NCBI RefSeq assembly: GCF_900169275.1
Contig: NZ_FXZC01000004.1
Span: 1 to 64,000 of the forward strand
Origin: Brevibacterium casei CIP 102111
GTDB taxonomy: Bacteria > Actinomycetota > Actinomycetes > Actinomycetales > Brevibacteriaceae
Length of the DNA stretch: 64,000 nt
Reading direction: 5' to 3'
Positions 23,911 to 32,704 of the stretch are shown in pieces (the stretch's first letter is position 1; each line of letters opens with the position of its first letter). A program made the translations under genes and the position numbers. The notes below the pieces were generated by a model, which saw only the letters and a program-made list of their open reading frames with translations, was not told the origin of the DNA and made no database searches.

Positions 23911-25854
23911 TCAGTCGCGGCCGTTGCCGTTGCCGTTGTTGCCGCGACGGCCGTCGGACCAGCCGTCGAACCACGACTCCCCGCCGCCGACGGCGCCGTC
24001 GGTCTCGGTGCCGCCGCTGCCGTTGTCGTTGCCGTCGCCGCCGGCGTCATCGGACGGTGAGGTCGGGATGCCGCCGGGGACCGACGGGATCGTCGGGGTG
24101 GGCTCCGGGGGCTTCTTCGCCACGGTCACGGTGATCTCCGACCCCTGCGCCACGTCGGTGCCGCCGGGCGTCGACTGCTCGTAGACCTTGCCCTCCTCCT
24201 GGTCAGCTGTCTCGACCTCCTCGACCTTGCAACCGAGTTTGTAGTCGTCGCCCTTGAGCGTGTTGCACGCTTCGTCGGCGGTCTGACCGGTGACGTCGGG
24301 GACCTTGACCATGCCGGAGGAGACGACGAGGTCGACGTTCGAGTCGACATCGACCTTCTCGCCCTCGCCGGGCTTCGTCTCGATGACGACGCCCTTCTTG
24401 ACGTCCGGGGAGTTCTGGGTGATGTGCGTGCCGGCCTGGAGTTTGGCGTCCTTGAGGATCTGGCGGGCCTCCTCCTCGGTCTTGCCGGCGACCTCGGGGA
24501 TCGAGACGCTCTCCGGACCGAGGGAGACGAGGAGTTTGACCTGGCTGTTCTCCGGGATGGACTGTCCGGCGGCGGGATCGGTCGAGATCGCCTTGCCCTC
24601 GTCGACCTCGGTGCTGTACTGCTCCTCCGGGGTGACTTGGAATCCCTGATTGCGCAGCTGCGCCTCGGCGGCGTCGGCGTCGAGCCCGGCGACATCGGCC
24701 ACCTGGACCTGGACGATCTCCGGTGGCTTGTTGATCTCGTACACCCACAGGGCGAGTGCGGCGAGAGCGAGGAGGACGAAGATGCTGCCGATCCAGATCC
24801 ATGCCTTCGACCGCTTCTGCGGGGGGCGCTCCTCCTGCCGGTTCATGATCGTCGAGACCGGACCCGTCTCGGGGGCCGACTCGTAGTCCGCGGGGTAGAC
24901 CTGAGTGCCCGTGGGAGGCCCCATCATCCCGGCTCCGGCACCTGCTCCGGCGGCGGCGAAGGCCTGGGTGCGGTCCTCGTCACCGCCGTCGATGCTCAGC
25001 GGTCGGCCGTCGCGGGCGGCCAGCACGTCCTCACGGAAGGTGTAGGCGTCCTGGTAGCGCTCGTCGCGGTCCTTCTGCAGGGCATGGAGGACGAGGCGGT
25101 CGACCTCGGGCGGGATGGTGGGGTTGTAGAAGCTCGGGGGCTGCGGGGTCTCCCCGACGTGCTGGTAGGCCACGGCGAGCTGGGAGTCGCCGACGAACGG
25201 GGGTCGACCGGCGAGGAGCTCGTAGAGGAGGCACGCGGTCGAGTAGAGGTCGGAGCGGGCGTCGACGACCTCGCCGCGCGCCTGCTCGGGGGAGAGGTAC
25301 TGTGCGGTGCCGACGACGGACTGCGTCTGCGTCAGCCCGCTGTTGTCCTTGAGCGCCCTGGCGATCCCGAAGTCCATGACCTTGATGTCGCCTTCGGGGG
25401 TGAGCATGACGTTCGCCGGTTTGATGTCGCGGTGGACGATGCCGTTGCGGTGCGAGTACTCGAGCGGGGCGAGGACTCCGGCGACGACGTTGAGCGCCTC
25501 GTCGACGGTGAGGGTGCCGTGCTCGTTGAGGACCTCTCGCAGGGTCTGGCCCTCGACGTACTCCATGACGATGAAGGGAACGGAGACGCTCGAGCCGCCG
25601 GATTCGACGAACTCCTCCTCCCCGGAGTCGTAGACGGCGACGATGCCGGGATGGTTGAGACCGGCAGCGGACTGCGCCTCGCGCTTGAGGCGGGTGTGGA
25701 ACGACGGATCGCGCGCAAGATCGGACCGCAGAAGCTTGATCGCGATGCGCCGCCCCAGACGGGTGTCGACGCCCTCGTGCACCTCTGCCATGCCCCCACG
25801 GCCGAGGAGGGTACGGACTTCGTACCTCTCCGACAGCACTTTGGGCTCAGTCAT
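23911..25854 (-). CDS. pknB: Ser/Thr protein kinase PknB with three PASTA repeats
   Basis: A 647-residue membrane kinase that phosphorylates cell-wall and division proteins in response to muropeptides. Kinase domain residues 11-275: GRGGMAEVHEG loop, catalytic HRDIKPANVM, DFG in VMDFGIARAL, and a Thr-rich activation loop (SGLTQTQSVVGTAQYLSPEQ). A single helix lies near 351-372. Three PASTA repeats follow (VQVADVAGLD, VSIPEVAGKT, VKVPDVTGQT), one fewer than in Mycobacterium. The third carries two Cys 13 residues apart, perhaps a disulfide. The end is a Gly/Asn/Asp-rich tail. GGAGG precedes the ATG. Last gene of the fhaA-to-pknB run, 83 bp after pknA. Confidence 0.95.
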   Translation of the reverse strand: MTEPKVLSERYEVRTLLGRGGMAEVHEGVDTRLGRRIAIKLLRSDLARDPSFHTRLKREAQSAAGLNHPGIVAVYDSGEEEFVESGGSSVSVPFIVMEYVEGQTLREVLNEHGTLTVDEALNVVAGVLAPLEYSHRNGIVHRDIKPANVMLTPEGDIKVMDFGIARALKDNSGLTQTQSVVGTAQYLSPEQARGEVVDARSDLYSTACLLYELLAGRPPFVGDSQLAVAYQHVGETPQPPSFYNPTIPPEVDRLVLHALQKDRDERYQDAYTFREDVLAARDGRPLSIDGGDEDRTQAFAAAGAGAGAGMMGPPTGTQVYPADYESAPETGPVSTIMNRQEERPPQKRSKAWIWIGSIFVLLALAALALWVYEINKPPEIVQVQVADVAGLDADAAEAQLRNQGFQVTPEEQYSTEVDEGKAISTDPAAGQSIPENSQVKLLVSLGPESVSIPEVAGKTEEEARQILKDAKLQAGTHITQNSPDVKKGVVIETKPGEGEKVDVDSNVDLVVSSGMVKVPDVTGQTADEACNTLKGDDYKLGCKVEEVETADQEEGKVYEQSTPGGTDVAQGSEITVTVAKKPPEPTPTIPSVPGGIPTSPSDDAGGDGNDNGSGGTETDGAVGGGESWFDGWSDGRRGNNGNGNGRD

Positions 25855-25937
25855 TTACTTCCTCCGCGTGATTCACCCCGTTCGAGGTGGTTGCTCAGCA
25901 ATTCCTCAAGTCTACTGTTGGTCCGTCCGAACGGTTC

Positions 25938-27728
25938 TCAACCCTCGTTCCCGTTCGCCTCGGTGGTACCGCCCTGTCCGCCGCCCCGGCCCGAGTTGCC
26001 GTTGGCGTTCGCACCGCTGCCGGTGGTGGCGTTCGCGTTCGAGCCCGTCGACGACTCCGAGTCCGAGGACGAGCCGCTGTCCGTGTTCGCGCCCGACTCT
26101 GAGCCCGAATCCGACCCCGACTCGGAGCCCGAGTTCGAATCGGAACCGGAGTTCGAGTCGCTGCTCGACCCGGAGTTCGAGCCCGAGTTCGACCCGCTCC
26201 CGGAGCCCGAGTTCGAGCCCGTATCGGAACCGGAGGACGAGCCGGAGTCCGACCCCGAGTCGGACCCGGACGTCCGCGTCGGGCGGGGTGCCGGCTCCTC
26301 GGCGGGACCGCTCGAGATGTAGAGGGTGACGGTGTCGCCCTCGGTGAAGGTGTACCCGCCGCCGTCGGCCTCGCCGACATCGGCGACGGTGCCCGCAGCG
26401 CGATTCGAATCGATCGTCTCCGTGTCGACCTGGAGGCCGAGGCGTTCGAGGTTCGCTGTCGCCGACGACTCGGACTGGCCGATGTAGTCGCTGCGGTCGA
26501 TCTCGATCTCCTGCGGGGCCTGCGAGGTCGTCGGAGCGCTCGTGCTCGGAGTCGGCGTCGGCTCCCCGCGGCCCCCGAGGAAGAACCAGAGGAGGGCGCC
26601 GACGGCGATGAGGGCTGCGATCGCGAGGACCCAGATGAGGATCTTCCCGCGCTTCGACTTCCGATCGTCGACCTCGTCGTCCCGACCGCCTGGATCGTTG
26701 GGGTCGACCGCGGCACCGTAGCCCGTGCCGGGTCCGCTTGGCCCGGACGGACCGTCGGCACTGTAGACGCGGGTGGCGTCGTTGCTCGAGGTCGCAGGCA
26801 GCACCTGCGTCGAGGGCACGGGCTCGGGGTCGTTGAAGACCTGGGTGAGCGCTTCGGAGGCGGCATTGCCGTGACGCATCTGCGGCAGGACGGCTTCGGC
26901 CCCGGCGATGTCGCCTGCGGCGATGAGTCCGGCCGCCTTGGACACGGCCATCGCGTCATCGGGACGACGCTCCGGCTTCTTCTCGAGCAGAGAGTCGACG
27001 AAGCGGCGGACCGGTTCGGACACGGTCGTCGGCAGCGGCGGATGCTGCTGGTTGACCTGGGCGATCGCGATCGAGACCTGCGAGTCGCCGGTGAAGGGAC
27101 GCTGGCCCGCGAGTGCCTCGTAGGCGATGATGCCGAGCGCGTAGAGGTCGGAGCCGGGACCCGAGCCCTTGCCGGTGGCCTGTTCGGGAGCGAGGTACTG
27201 GGCGGTGCCCATGACCTGGCCGGTCTTCGTCAGCGGCGCCTGGTCGGTGACGCGGGCGATGCCGAAGTCGGTGATCTTCACCCGGAAGTCCGGGGTCATG
27301 AGGATGTTGCCCGGTTTGATGTCGCGGTGGACGACGCCGGCCTTGTGGGCGGCGCCGAGCGCCTGTGCTGCCTGCGCGACGATGCTCAGCGTATCCTCTT
27401 CGGAGAGAGGGGCGCTGCGTTCGATGATCGTCGACAGGGGCTCCCCGGGCACGTACTCCATGACGAGGTAGGGCGAACCGTCCTCGTCGCCGTAGTCGTA
27501 GACACCGGCGATGCCGGGATCGGAGACCCGGCCCATGTTCTGCGCTTCGGCGCGGAAGCGGGCGAGGAACGTCGAGTCCGAGAGGTACTCCTCCTTGAGG
27601 ATCTTCGCCGCGACCTCGCGGCCGAGCACCGAGTCGACGCCCTTCCAGACCTCGCCCATGCCGCCCACGGCGATGCGTGAGGTCAGGGTGTACCGGTTGC
27701 CCAGCTGGGTGCCTTCGCTCGGCCTCAT
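25938..27728 (-). CDS. pknA: Ser/Thr protein kinase PknA with Ser-Asp/Gly-rich outer tail
   Basis: A 596-residue membrane kinase. Kinase domain residues 12-270: GGMGEVWKG, VAAKIL, HRDIKPGNIL, DFGIARV and TGQVMGTAQYLAPEQ. One helix lies near 363-386. A single PASTA-like domain follows (residues ~412-477; YIGQSESSATANLERLGLQV), unlike Mycobacterium PknA, which has none. The last ~115 residues are a repetitive Ser/Gly/Asp/Asn/Glu tail (repeats such as GSDSGSDSGSS), similar in composition to wall-spanning SD-repeats. The start overlaps the pbpA stop by 4 bp. Confidence 0.95.
   Translation of the reverse strand: MRPSEGTQLGNRYTLTSRIAVGGMGEVWKGVDSVLGREVAAKILKEEYLSDSTFLARFRAEAQNMGRVSDPGIAGVYDYGDEDGSPYLVMEYVPGEPLSTIIERSAPLSEEDTLSIVAQAAQALGAAHKAGVVHRDIKPGNILMTPDFRVKITDFGIARVTDQAPLTKTGQVMGTAQYLAPEQATGKGSGPGSDLYALGIIAYEALAGQRPFTGDSQVSIAIAQVNQQHPPLPTTVSEPVRRFVDSLLEKKPERRPDDAMAVSKAAGLIAAGDIAGAEAVLPQMRHGNAASEALTQVFNDPEPVPSTQVLPATSSNDATRVYSADGPSGPSGPGTGYGAAVDPNDPGGRDDEVDDRKSKRGKILIWVLAIAALIAVGALLWFFLGGRGEPTPTPSTSAPTTSQAPQEIEIDRSDYIGQSESSATANLERLGLQVDTETIDSNRAAGTVADVGEADGGGYTFTEGDTVTLYISSGPAEEPAPRPTRTSGSDSGSDSGSSSGSDTGSNSGSGSGSNSGSNSGSSSDSNSGSDSNSGSESGSDSGSESGANTDSGSSSDSESSTGSNANATTGSGANANGNSGRGGGQGGTTEANGNEG
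26080..26275. repeat. Coding hexamer-like repeats of the PknA tail
   Basis: Imperfect 6-bp-based repeats (GAGTCC, GAGCCC, GAGTTC and relatives on the plus strand) encode alternating Ser-Asp, Ser-Gly and Ser-Glu. Tracts like this change length by slippage, so strain-to-strain variation is expected. Confidence 0.7.
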
Positions 27729-29194
27729 TTGTCGACCACCGCTTCCATCATGTCCTTGGCGATCGGTCCCGCGACCGTCGCTCCGTATGCTTCACTGCCC
27801 GCGTTTCCGCCGTTCTCGACGACGACCGCGACGGCGATCTTCGGATCGTCGGCGGGGGCGAAGGAGATGAACCAGGCGTGGGGCGCCGCGCCCTGCTGAT
27901 GCTGGGCGGTGCCCGTCTTCGCTGCGACCTTGGTGCCGGGGATCTTCGCCACCGAGGCGGTGCCGTCGGTGACGACGCCCTCCATCATCGTCGTCAGCTC
28001 GTCCGCCGTCTGTCCGGAGACCGGCCGTGAGAGCTCGGTGGGGCGGGTCTCCGTGATCGGTTCGAGGGTGTCGGCGTTGAGCACGCGGTTGACGAGCTGG
28101 GGCTTCATCATCGATCCGCCGTTCGCGATCCCTGCGGTCATCATCGCCATCTGCAGCGGCGTCGACCGGACCTCGTACTGTCCGAGCGAGGACTGCGCGA
28201 GCTGGGGCGGGTTGAGGTCGGAGGGGAACGTCGAGGGGGTCACGCTGAGCGGGATCTCGAGGTCCTTGCCGAAGCCGAACTTGCTCGCCTGCTCGGCGAT
28301 CGTGTCCTCACCGAGGTCCATGCCGAGCGAGGCGAACGAGGTGTTGCACGATTCGGCGAGCGACTGCGCGAGCGTGGGTCGCCCACCGCCGCGGCATGCA
28401 CCGGCGTGCGAGTTGCTGATCGTCGCCGTCGTCTGCGGCAGATCGAGGGTCGCGGGGCCGTTGAGCTTCGAATCGGGGGTGTAGTCCCCGGACTCGAGGG
28501 CGGCAGCGGCGACGAGGACCTTGAAGGTCGATCCGGGCGGGTAGAGGTTGCCGCCGATCGCGCGGTTGTAGGCGGGGTTGTCGGGGGCGTTGTCGAGCTT
28601 CTCGAACGCGGCCCTGGCCTTCTTGGGGTCGTGGCTGGCTATCGGGTTGGGATTCCACCCCGGGGTCGAGGCCATCGCGAGGATCTTGCCGGTCTTCGGG
28701 TCGAGGGCCACGGCGGCGCCGGTCTGGTTCCCGAGGCCGTTCCACGCGGCTTCCTGGACCTTGGGGTCGATGGTGAGCTCGACGGCCGCACCGCGGGGCT
28801 GCTCGCCGGTGAAGATGCTGCCGACCTTGTCGTAGAAGAGGGCATCGGACTCGCCGGAGAGGTACTCTCCGGCCGCGCGCTCCATGCCGGAGGCCCCGGA
28901 GACGATCGAGTAGTAGCCGGTGACCGCCGCGTAGGCGCGCGGGTCGAGCCCGTCGGAGCCGTACTTGCGCTGGAACTTGTACTTGTCGTCGACGGGTTCC
29001 GAGTACGCGATGGGGGTGCCGTCGACGAGGATCGGTCCCCGGTCGCGGGAGAGCTGGTCGAGGATCTGCCGCGTGTTGAGCGGGTTGGTGTTGAGCGACT
29101 CCGCCGTGATGAACTGCACCCAGCTCGTCGACGCGAAGAGCAGGGCGAACATGACGAATCCGACGACGCCGATGTGTGTGAGTGACTTCTTCAT
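27725..29194 (-). CDS. pbpA: Penicillin-binding protein PbpA (class B transpeptidase)
   Basis: A 489-residue monofunctional transpeptidase that crosslinks peptidoglycan as partner of RodA. An N-terminal signal anchor (IGVVGFVMFALLFASTSWVQF) is followed by the PBP dimerisation region and the transpeptidase domain: SxxK in GSTFKVL, SxN in AESCNTSF and KTG in AAKTGTAQHQ. Acts outside the membrane. The start overlaps the rodA stop and its stop overlaps the pknA start, each by 4 bp (ATGA), so the three are co-translated. Confidence 0.95.
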   Translation of the reverse strand: MKKSLTHIGVVGFVMFALLFASTSWVQFITAESLNTNPLNTRQILDQLSRDRGPILVDGTPIAYSEPVDDKYKFQRKYGSDGLDPRAYAAVTGYYSIVSGASGMERAAGEYLSGESDALFYDKVGSIFTGEQPRGAAVELTIDPKVQEAAWNGLGNQTGAAVALDPKTGKILAMASTPGWNPNPIASHDPKKARAAFEKLDNAPDNPAYNRAIGGNLYPPGSTFKVLVAAAALESGDYTPDSKLNGPATLDLPQTTATISNSHAGACRGGGRPTLAQSLAESCNTSFASLGMDLGEDTIAEQASKFGFGKDLEIPLSVTPSTFPSDLNPPQLAQSSLGQYEVRSTPLQMAMMTAGIANGGSMMKPQLVNRVLNADTLEPITETRPTELSRPVSGQTADELTTMMEGVVTDGTASVAKIPGTKVAAKTGTAQHQQGAAPHAWFISFAPADDPKIAVAVVVENGGNAGSEAYGATVAGPIAKDMMEAVVDK

Positions 29195-30741
29195 CGTTCA
29201 CCTCCCTGGGTGCGCTCGCGGGTGCTGAGGTTCGTCGTCACGGCTTCGTCGGCGGGGCCGTTGTCAGTGGGGCTGTTGTCGGCAGGGCCGTTGCCGACAG
29301 GGCTGTTGTCGGCGGGGTCCTCCGGTCCCTCGTCCGCCTTCTTCCTCCGCCGAGGCGGGGCGTCGGGGTCCTCGGTGATCCGGAGGACGCCGGTGTGAAA
29401 CTCCTCGACCGGGCGGCGGGCGTTGTCGGACATCCGGAGCAGGAGGGCGATGATCACCCAGTTCGCCACCAGTGAGGATCCGCCCTGGGCGAGGAACGGC
29501 GTGGTCAGGCCCGTGAGCGGGATGAGGCGGGTGACACCGCCGACGACGACGAAGACCTGGAGGGCGATCGTGAAGGCCAGTCCCGTGGCGAGCAGGGTGC
29601 CGAAGCCGTCCCGCAGCTTCTGCGCGGTCCGGATGCCGCGTTCGAAGATGAGGAGGTAGCAGAGCAGGATGACGAAGAGACCGGCCATGCCGAGCTCCTC
29701 GCCGAAGCTCGCGTAGATGAAGTCGGATTCCGCGTAGGGGACCATGTTCGGTCGTCCTTCGCCGAGCCCGGTGCCGACGAGGCCGCCGTTGGCCATCCCG
29801 AAGAGCCCTTGGACGAGCTGGTAGGAGCCGCCGGGGGTCTTGTTGAACTCCTCCGGGGTGAGTGCGCCCAGCCAGCCGTCGATGCGCTGCTGGACGTGGG
29901 AGAAGAGGAGGGTGGCGATGACGGCGCCGGCGGCGAAGAAGCCGAGGCCGAGGATGATCCACGAGACCTTCGACGTCGCGACGTAGAGCATGGCGACGAA
30001 GAGGCCGAAGAAGAGCAGCGAGGTGCCGAGGTCGCGCTCGAAGACGAGGATGCCGACGCTGGCGACCCAGGCGATGATGATCGGGCCGAAGTCGCGCAGG
30101 CGCGGGAAGCGGATGCCGAGGATCTTCGGTCCCGCGAGGACGAGCTGGTCGCGGAAGCTCACGAGGTAGCCGGCGAAGAAGATCGCCAGGAGGATCTTCG
30201 CGATCTCTCCGGGCTGGAACGACAGCGGCCCGATGCCGATCCAGATCCGTGCGCCGTTGATCGTCCGTCCGAGTCCCGGGACCAGGGGGAGGAGGAGGAA
30301 GAAGAGTGCGAGGAAGCCGGAGACGTACGTGTATCGGCGCAGCCAGCGGTGGTCGCGGAGGAGGACGAGGACGGCCACGGCCAGGCCCACTCCGAGGGTC
30401 ATCCAGATGAGCTGCTGGGTGGCGCTGTCGAGGAACTCGCTGCGGCCGAGGTCGACCCGATGGATCATCGCGAGTCCGAGTCCGTTGAGGAGGACGGCGA
30501 TGGGGACGAGGACGGGGTCGGCGTACTTCGCCTTCCACCACACGACGACGTGGAGGATGACGGCCAGGGCCGCCAGCCACGCCATGTACTGGTAGATGTC
30601 GGTGGGGACCTCGTCGTCGACGCCGAGGCCGACGAGCGCGTAGGCGCTCGACGAGGCGGCGATCGCGAGGATGAGCAGACCGAGCTCGGCCAGGCGGTAG
30701 GGCCTGGGCCGGGCTGCCTGGGAGACGGAGTCCGAGGTCAC
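29191..30741 (-). CDS. rodA: SEDS glycosyltransferase RodA
   Basis: A 516-residue, ten-helix SEDS-family peptidoglycan polymerase that pairs with PbpA. Family motifs are clear: GARIWIGIGPLSFQPGEIAK, FERDLGTSLLFFG and SGLTTPFLAQGGSS-type end (here LTGLTTPFLAQGGSSL). The C-terminal ~80 residues are cytoplasmic with short PADNSP/TDNGPAD repeats. The true start is GTG 30741: AGGAG lies 6 nt upstream and the codon overlaps the pstP stop (GTGA). Longer open frame upstream is inside pstP. Confidence 0.95.
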   Translation of the reverse strand: MTSDSVSQAARPRPYRLAELGLLILAIAASSSAYALVGLGVDDEVPTDIYQYMAWLAALAVILHVVVWWKAKYADPVLVPIAVLLNGLGLAMIHRVDLGRSEFLDSATQQLIWMTLGVGLAVAVLVLLRDHRWLRRYTYVSGFLALFFLLLPLVPGLGRTINGARIWIGIGPLSFQPGEIAKILLAIFFAGYLVSFRDQLVLAGPKILGIRFPRLRDFGPIIIAWVASVGILVFERDLGTSLLFFGLFVAMLYVATSKVSWIILGLGFFAAGAVIATLLFSHVQQRIDGWLGALTPEEFNKTPGGSYQLVQGLFGMANGGLVGTGLGEGRPNMVPYAESDFIYASFGEELGMAGLFVILLCYLLIFERGIRTAQKLRDGFGTLLATGLAFTIALQVFVVVGGVTRLIPLTGLTTPFLAQGGSSLVANWVIIALLLRMSDNARRPVEEFHTGVLRITEDPDAPPRRRKKADEGPEDPADNSPVGNGPADNSPTDNGPADEAVTTNLSTRERTQGGER

Positions 30742-32192
30742 TGCGACTCCTGGGTGATCGCGTCGCTGGGCTCCGCGCTCTGTCCGTCCGGCGGAGAGGG
30801 CGCAGGGTCGCTCGGGTTCGTCGCATCCTCGGCGTTGCCGGAGACGGTGCCGGAGTTCGCGGCCTCCTGGCGGAGGTTGTCGATGATCCGGTCGGCCTCC
30901 TCCCGCGAATCGGCCTGGATCGATCCGCGCAGGCGGTCCTGGGAGAACGTGTTGAGCGCTTCGACCTGGATGTCGGTCGTGTCCTCGAGGCGGCTGAGTG
31001 CGATGGGACCGAGCGTCGTGTCGAGGCCCCGGTAGAGGGTGACGCGGCCGCCGTCGTTCGTCAGGTAGTAGTGGTTGCTGATGTAGTTGTACGCGAAGAA
31101 GCCGCCGACGGCGAGGGCGATGATGACGATGCCGGCGATGATCCATCCGAGGTACGAGCGTTTCTCACCCTCGTCGTCGCCGTCGAGGTCATCTCCTTCG
31201 CTCGTCTCGGTCTCGGTGTCGACGGCGGTGCGCACGGACCCGGCGGGCACCTCGGCGGTGGGCTCCTGACCGGTCTCACCGGGGCCGGAGGCGTCGGTGA
31301 CGGTCTGCAGGGGAACGGTGTCGGTGGGGACGTCGCCGCCGCCGAAGTCGTGCTGGGCGGTGGTGGCCTCGCCCTCGGGGCGGGTGCCGATCGTCGCATA
31401 CTGGGGGTTGACGTGGACGGAGCCGACCGCGATGCCCTGCGGGACGTCGACGCTGCCCTCGATGACATCGCCGATGACGACGGTGACGTTGTCGGCGCCC
31501 CCGCCGGCGAGGGCGAGGTCGATGAGCTGACGGCACGCCTCGTCGGGGTCGGCCACCTCGGCGAGGACACGGGTGATGTCGCCGAGGTCGGCGAACCCGG
31601 TGAGCCCGTCGGAGCAGAGCAGCCAGCGGTCGCCGACGTAGGCCTCGCGCAGGGAGAGGTCGAGGTCGGGGGAGGTGCCGACGTCGCCGAGGACCTTCAT
31701 GACCACGGAGCGCTGCGGGTGGGTGTCGGCTTCGTCGGCGGTGATGCGGCCTTCGTCGACGAGCATCTGGACGAACGTGTGGTCGTGGGTGACGGGGTGG
31801 AGTTCGCCGTCGCGGTAGACGTAGCCGCGCGAATCGCCGATGTGGGCCAGCGCGAACCGGTTGCCGGGCGCCCGCAGGAGCGCGGTGACGGTCGTGCCCA
31901 TCCCCGCGAGCTCCGGCTGTTCGGCGACGCCGCGGCAGATGCGGTCGTTGGCGTCGAGGATCGAGGCGCGCAGGAGTTCGAGGGCGTCGTCGCCGGCGAC
32001 GCCGTCGTCGAGTTCGGCGAGCCGGGCCACGGTGATCGCCGAGGCGACGTCGCCGCCGGCGTGACCGCCCATTCCGTCCGCAATGAGGAGGAAGTTCGGA
32101 CCCGCGTAGCCGGAGTCCTGGTTGTTCTTGCGCACGAGCCCGGTGTGCGACCGAGCGGCGGAGCGGAGGGTGATCGTTCCGTCGGTCGTCAC
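30738..32192 (-). CDS. pstP: PP2C-family phosphatase PstP
   Basis: A 484-residue membrane Ser/Thr phosphatase that reverses PknA/PknB phosphorylation. The PP2C domain (residues ~8-235) has the metal-binding motifs RKNNQDSG, LLIADGMGGHAGG, IGDSRGYVY and CSDGLTGF, and GGGADNVTVV. An acidic linker is followed by one helix near 344-368 and an extracellular part of ~115 residues. GTG 32192 has GGAG 8 nt upstream and overlaps the fhaB stop by 4 bp. Confidence 0.95.
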   Translation of the reverse strand: MTTDGTITLRSAARSHTGLVRKNNQDSGYAGPNFLLIADGMGGHAGGDVASAITVARLAELDDGVAGDDALELLRASILDANDRICRGVAEQPELAGMGTTVTALLRAPGNRFALAHIGDSRGYVYRDGELHPVTHDHTFVQMLVDEGRITADEADTHPQRSVVMKVLGDVGTSPDLDLSLREAYVGDRWLLCSDGLTGFADLGDITRVLAEVADPDEACRQLIDLALAGGGADNVTVVIGDVIEGSVDVPQGIAVGSVHVNPQYATIGTRPEGEATTAQHDFGGGDVPTDTVPLQTVTDASGPGETGQEPTAEVPAGSVRTAVDTETETSEGDDLDGDDEGEKRSYLGWIIAGIVIIALAVGGFFAYNYISNHYYLTNDGGRVTLYRGLDTTLGPIALSRLEDTTDIQVEALNTFSQDRLRGSIQADSREEADRIIDNLRQEAANSGTVSGNAEDATNPSDPAPSPPDGQSAEPSDAITQESQ

Positions 32193-32704
32193 GATTGGGT
32201 CTCCAACGTCGTATGGCCGATGGTGATCTGGTTGCCGATGCCGAGATCGAAGGGCGCGGTGATCTTCGAGCCGTCGACGAAGGTGCCGTTCGTCGAGCTG
32301 AGGTCCTCGAGCACCCATGCGCCGCCCCGGGCGATGATGCGGGCGTGATGGCTCGAAGCGAAGTCGTCGCCTATGACGATCGTGTTGTCAGGGGCGCGGC
32401 CGAAGGTCACCGGTGCGCCGGAGAGGATGAGCGAGGTGCCGGCGAGCGGTCCCGCGGTGACCCGGATCGAGCCGGGGTTGGCCCGCGGCGGAGCGGGGGT
32501 CGGTCGCGGCTGCGGGGCGGGCCGGCTCGGGGCAGGGGCCGACTGCCGCGCGGAGTCCTGCGAGTTCTTGGCCTTTCGGGGCTTGTGTGTGCCGCGCTTG
32601 GCTCCGAAGATGTCCCGTCGCAGCACGCCCGCCACCCCGAAGACGAAGAGCCAGAGGATGACGAAGAAGGCGAACCGGAAGACGGTGACGGTGAATTCGC
32701 TCAC
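32189..32704 (-). CDS. fhaB: FHA-domain protein FhaB (FipA)
   Basis: A 171-residue protein: an N-terminal membrane helix (FRFAFFVILWLFVFGVAGV), a Pro/Ala/Arg-rich linker and a C-terminal FHA domain (residues ~80-168) with FGRAPDNTIVIGDDFASSHHARI and EDLSSTNGTFVDG, the phosphothreonine-binding residues. In Mycobacterium FipA links FtsZ and FtsQ under oxidative stress and is a PknA target. Overlaps both neighbours by 4 bp. Confidence 0.94.
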   Translation of the reverse strand: MSEFTVTVFRFAFFVILWLFVFGVAGVLRRDIFGAKRGTHKPRKAKNSQDSARQSAPAPSRPAPQPRPTPAPPRANPGSIRVTAGPLAGTSLILSGAPVTFGRAPDNTIVIGDDFASSHHARIIARGGAWVLEDLSSTNGTFVDGSKITAPFDLGIGNQITIGHTTLETQS

